DNA of 16,641 bases from CAXBES01 sp965367015. Lineage in GTDB: Bacteria; Bacteroidota; Bacteroidia; Flavobacteriales; Flavobacteriaceae. The first letter of the stretch is position 1. Every line of letters starts with the position of its first letter. The position numbers and the translations under genes are program-made. Under the pieces are notes generated by a model. It had not been told where the DNA came from, made no database searches, and was given only the letters and a program-made list of their open reading frames with translations. Location: assembly GCA_965367015.1 (NCBI GenBank), contig CBDUGY010000060.1, positions 1-16,641 of the forward strand, given 5' to 3'. Positions 16,101-16,641 of the stretch are shown here, piece by piece.

Positions 16101-16641
16101 ATGTACGAGATAGCCTAGGATGTGAGTCTGAATGGAATATAACTTTTCCTGAAGCGGTGCTTTTAGAGCCCGTTGTTGAAGTCGATTATGAATGTACCGA
16201 TAATAATGTAAGCAATATTGTAACGGTTATCATCGACGAAACAATAGTTGATCCTACGCAATTAGAATATTCACTAAATGGTGGTCCGTACCAGAGTAGT
16301 AATGTATTTACTGACTTACCCCCTGGTACCGATTATTATATCACGGTGAGACATAGTAACGGTTGTGAGCAAATAACAGACTTCTTCGATATTGAAGAGT
16401 TTACACCACTATCTCTTGTATTAACAGAAGGTGGTTTAAATGAAATTGTAGCCAATGCAAGCGGTGGTACCGGTAACTATCAATTTACTTTAAATGATGT
16501 AGATCAGGGTAGTACTAACACCTTTATTATAGGAGAAACAGGATCGTATACGGTTACTGTCACGGATAGCAGTGGATGTATGGCGGTTGCGATCATTGAG
16601 ATGGAATTTATTGAATTGTGTATCCCCAATTATTTTTCACC
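7199..16641 (+). CDS. sprB: Giant SprB-like cell-surface adhesin, T9SS type B substrate; 3' partial (3147 codons visible)
   Basis: The frame is open from the ATG at 7199 to the window edge. It encodes a signal peptide (cut after QMYA, before Q25), then an N-terminal domain (about 26-355) with DLKGDIVLIGNNIL, TTFSSSSADLEIPN and CYVIRYAGLYWG. These motifs are common to long Bacteroidota adhesins. Next come a DUF11-like domain (359-520), an Ig-like stretch (521-609), a Cys-rich module (610-712) and 29 SprB-type repeats (713-3140). The visible end is CIPNYFSP, the start of a type B sorting domain, so the finished protein should be about 3230-3240 residues. SprB of Flavobacterium johnsoniae, a mobile adhesin pulled along the surface during gliding, is about twice as long. 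A-rich sequence (7183-7189) precedes the ATG; no separate promoter is seen in the 80-bp gap. The adhesin class is sure. The symbol rests on repeats and gene order; other SprB-like paralogues exist in these genomes. Confidence 0.88.
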   Translation, partial: MNKTTIRRITLILTVLFLGLQMYAQNYVPFDPRFDQDLKGDIVLIGNNILGPDNNPFNNNSVYNHNVDMQYIDIDSDPTTFSSSSADLEIPNPNCYVIRYAGLYWGAVTSGAEPITTVKMKGPTGGYVNITGTVIFDANGTSVDGGDSFPYACYADVTSIVTGLGTDLGTYTVANVSSALGETGTFNPRNGTGYSAGWSLFIVYEDPTLPGKSITSFDGFSAISVPGGNTNLDIPISGFRTVPSPAPVRANFAFATLEGDKPITGDRLKINGTNLSATDRPVNNFFNSSVTQLSALPVNNRNPNSTNTLGFDTGVMNVPNPGNTVIANDATSATVRVETSGDTYFQYFFAFAVEIIEPDIVLTKIVEDEFGNNIGGQTVNLGQELNYVIGFQNTGNDNATNFSIRDILPININFDYPAGLTLPAGVTVSSYNPVTRELIFDIENYLVEENDPVYEIRIQAHVVDTCQQLAVACSNVINNQAYATYQGTLNPTFIITDDPSYSTNTGCLISPQATNFLADLDDCVFEQDEILCGTSIDLTAADGYDSYSWSTSPTGTPVIGTGQTITVTATGTYYSFNTALAPCRSIVQQYNVILYGSNITNPIIPYADEVVICPNDGKELPNLYLCGINDFRELHVDLGGASSIIWEQLDESSCPPVGNSDCANENNTCTWNQVATGQDYTVTTAGQFRLTINYPGGCFNQFYFNVYQNLLNPTVTVTDIICTTPGSITVGNVPSGYEYSIDNVNWQTSNVFTIATPGLYTVYIRQVGIPGNPCIFTVPDVQVRARDFTVSTIINQPLCHGDKGDIYLAANDANPQYYFSLYQGATLINSVGPIVPNNYNFSNLNPGTYTVNVETDDGCFHTEDITIIEPPILTVTAAITRPLTCTDGEITVYPSGGTPPYFYFINSTTIFQTNPEVVVTSAGVYNITVVDSNNCTAETTIVVEAALPPEFTVTTEDILCADPGDTGVITINVTAANGNTLRFSIDGGASYFNSNVFTGLIAGTYNIVVEYSYGGAVCETIPQTVTINSVTPITGTAELVSPYTCTSLGSITAINVSGGTPPYTYSIDGVNFQASPTFTGLTAGTYSITIKDANGCILVTNEITIPPLDPPTDLNFSNTPLTCPTNTTDVTITSTTGGVAPLEYRIIAPATAVTPYQTSNTFLGLVPGTYTFEVKDANECTYSESYSIDPLPTMTVTGQPISDVTCFGNSDGSVQFIVSGSTSFVYSINGSAPVAGTSPVILTGLAAGVYTIIVTDTNTNCEATTSVTVNEPTAALAITLSVDPISCLQSGSVTINATGGWGGNTYTLTLPDTTVLPPQASNTFTGLTQAGTYTAAVEDSNGCIASETFDLTIPDPVMANILATSDVCYDTNDAATLEVQVTSGQAPFEFNINGGPFGPSNIFNNLTPGTYIIIVRDALGCEVTLPAEIIAPELILSAVLTQVLNCTASPDAIITGTFSGGTAPFTHEVSINSGPYTSLGATGSPFTFSTSTPGDYQFQVIDASGCIAESNIITVEPISLPALDVITQTEPILCNGDSNGAINVTYDPNVGTPPFVINVNNDTTGVNYGTQTSGLPAGVYTITLTDANSCTDTDTITITEPDPIIVDYDVVDITCTSGGISQGEIIINSTVGGVPPYDYYVTGSNGYSSSVLNVPGTAPVTFDVIDFGLYQIIVIDSNGCSVLIENILVASPPDDLDIDIQSTVDCTTGGEAIVTVSSTLGSTGPFWFSIYQGPISVYPNPPGSWIPESPPGSQSATFTGLTPGVTYTFIVYDESTMCSYYEPATAPIPTNSTLTATAVSANNITCTGSADGNVSFDINSIYASAVNVDYEIFDSLSLMTTGISGSGVVPAGGTLSVTNLGPLPFGSYYVLISETSGPNAGCGVVTTPFNITESTILLELSVSVDQNANCNANSGVVSAIAQNGTAPYLYQITTTPASPPATDPSWASASVFNVNAGNYYVHVVDAYGCVISSPVVVVPMDPSAVIDASVTNQCTANEGEFEIDVTLTSAGIPPYSFSIDGGAFQTQSPPFTITNLNSGNHTIIVRDANGCGNTVNVLIEAPLGLGATISATPTCDDDDGEIIVSAIGGTGNYAYTISPNPPSIVLAGNVFSGVPSGTYTITVTDTVTTCSTDINVTLDAATPVTFDTSVNDVSCNGASDGTITVELLPGNDNPVYTYEIIAPIIVPAQTSNVFTGLPAGTYTVRVTSGRDCIAIDDVIIDEPTLLEVSGTATDFACAPDNTVVTAIVTITEVGGTPPYTYSVNGTNYFTTNTFEFVDTGATQNITVYAKDDNGCIATNTVVLDPLPTITAAAISVGTPIDCNNTGTVTINVSGGSGNFTYQMLPSGAPQASNVFNITGPGTYYFQVNDIDTGCYFLTLPYDVDPYDTISALLIPSANNNCFGDTNGELELTISGYSGDYTYQLLDGAGTPIGGTVATNTLSDPQLISGLAAGNYSVNVIETETPFCETNSNVANIESPPTPLALTANETSNVTCSNDQGTITATGSGGTSPYQYELTGAASVPYSSNNVFTSLGAGTYTVNVRDSQGCIESETITLLAPEPINATFAADTNVLACFGDQNASIIITNVTGGAGVDYSYTLNTISPIASVSGPQSSNVFSNLGAGVYSVTITDPYECQLTSLDIVIDQPTPILPNLVVASTQTCLTESTLTLSASGGTGPYTYSDNITFTPILGSFATSVTFSMPPGTYMYYVKDSNGCISSVSNEITIESLPPLTINLDSTNPIINCVGDDTGVINASAQGGLGNYIYTLLDTMGNTIPVVQIIPGVFTGLPAGTYVVHVESGDCEATSDIITITEPNTALEADFNVSNVICSGENNGIIEILASGGTGIIKYAISPRLDQFFDTNVFTNLAPGNYTVIVQDELGCYITFDFTITEPLPVILSIIPDSIFPEICDGDGNGSFNIDIIGGIPPYSVSLNDYNGPYTTGAIDQTEFEFTNLGGGDHTVYVRDSLGCESEWNITFPEAVLLEPVVEVDYECTDNNVSNIVTVIIDETIVDPTQLEYSLNGGPYQSSNVFTDLPPGTDYYITVRHSNGCEQITDFFDIEEFTPLSLVLTEGGLNEIVANASGGTGNYQFTLNDVDQGSTNTFIIGETGSYTVTVTDSSGCMAVAIIEMEFIELCIPNYFS
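8273..8758 (+). other. DUF11-like domain of the giant adhesin
   Basis: Residues 359-520 begin DIVLTKIVEDEFGN and continue with LGQELNYVIGFQNTGNDNAT, then FSIRDILP. This is the usual DUF11 pattern of 'l.K.v....v.vGd.vtY.it..N.G...a.nv.v.D.lP'. It ends in a stretch with paired cysteines (DTCQQLAVACSNVINNQAY) as in other adhesins of this type. It links the N-terminal domain to the Ig-like and Cys-rich modules. Confidence 0.75.
9026..9334 (+). other. Cys-rich module between the adhesin head and its repeat stalk
   Basis: About 103 residues (610-712) carry CPNDGKELPNLYLCG, then IIWEQLDESSCPP, NSDCANENNTCTWNQV, DYTVTTAGQFRLTINYPGGC and FNQFYFNVYQN. There are six cysteines in this stretch. From memory, the same order (CPNDG, lfLCG, iiWEkLdesSCpp, CTWnqV, GqfRl.i.y.gGC) recurs in giant T9SS type B adhesins of Flavobacteriaceae just before the repeats. 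It may act as a capping or interaction module; its function is unknown to me. Confidence 0.65.
9335..16618 (+). repeat. 29 SprB-type Ig-like repeats, about 84 residues each
   Basis: Each unit has an early Cys (as in TCFGNSDGSV), a GGTPPYTYSIDG-like turn, an FTGLxAGTYTVxVxD strand, a second Cys (NGC) and an EP-type linker. Example boundaries are 9812-10036, 10289-10522, 10772-11014, 11015-11266, 13145-13387, 13628-13867 and 15656-15898. Units at 12008-12277, 12278-12565 and 12566-12880 are the longest (90, 96 and 105 residues). The last unit (16403-16618) is the shortest at 72. Copies are strongly diverged in DNA, with no long identical stretches seen, so the array is old. Tandem Ig-like units make an extended stalk. 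Confidence 0.88.
16619..16641 (+). other. First residues of the adhesin's type B T9SS sorting domain, cut by the window edge
   Basis: The last codons read CIPNYFSP (the final Pro from its first two bases). This is the usual opening of the gliding motility-associated C-terminal domain, normally continued by NGDGxND. The smaller secreted protein at 3254-4717 has the parallel IPNLVSPNGDNVND. About 85 further residues would be expected outside the window. Confidence 0.75.

Noticed and set aside
9335..16618. CRISPR array or mobile-element repeats
   Set aside because: Periodicity is about 250 bp, in frame and in protein motifs; there are no identical short repeats with spacers and no transposase.
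1..16641. tRNA, rRNA, attachment site or insertion sequence
   Set aside because: No tRNA-like fold, rRNA signature, transposase or flanking terminal repeats were seen by eye; a dedicated scan was not possible.

Overview
The window is AT-rich DNA from a bacterium of the Bacteroidota, most likely family Flavobacteriaceae. Three things point there. Secreted proteins have signal peptides ending in Ala-Gln. Type B C-terminal sorting signals of the type IX secretion system (T9SS) sit beside a PorP/SprF-family outer-membrane protein and a giant SprB-repeat adhesin. At least one promoter fits the flavobacterial consensus (TTG, about 20 nt, TAnnTTTG). Shine-Dalgarno sites are not evident, as is usual in this group.

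Left part (1-1839): the 3' end of a serine beta-lactamase-like hydrolase with a C-terminal TPR pair runs rightward to 919. It converges on a small secreted protein of unknown family on the minus strand (1059-1511). A long hairpin at 1004-1030 lies between the two stops. A 328-bp gap separates the minus-strand gene from the rightward cluster. It holds a good promoter candidate for the cluster and a curious set of GATAAAA heptamers exactly 53 bp apart.

Main part (1840-16641): four rightward genes with short gaps, probably one operon. They are (1) a secreted beta-helix-like protein, (2) a small Ig-like protein with a complete type B T9SS sorting domain, (3) a PorP/SprF-type beta-barrel fused to an Ala-rich helical repeat, a coiled coil and a SPOR-like C-terminus, starting with GTG one base after gene 2, and (4) a giant SprB-like adhesin. 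Gene 4 is open for at least 3147 codons, from 7199 to the window edge. It has a signal peptide, an adhesin N-terminal domain, a DUF11-like domain, a Cys-rich module and 29 Ig-like repeats. The window stops at CIPNYFSP, the first residues of its own sorting domain, so the full protein is probably only about 90 residues longer.

Working model (inference): genes 2 and 4 are T9SS substrates carried to the cell surface. Gene 3 supplies a PorP/SprF outer-membrane partner with a long periplasmic arm that may reach the cell wall. The order resembles the sprC-sprD-sprB-sprF gliding-motility operon of Flavobacterium johnsoniae; an sprF-like gene would be expected just beyond the right edge. Not a new class of system, but the tethered PorP/SprF fusion and the strict two-cysteines-per-repeat architecture of the adhesin deserve attention.
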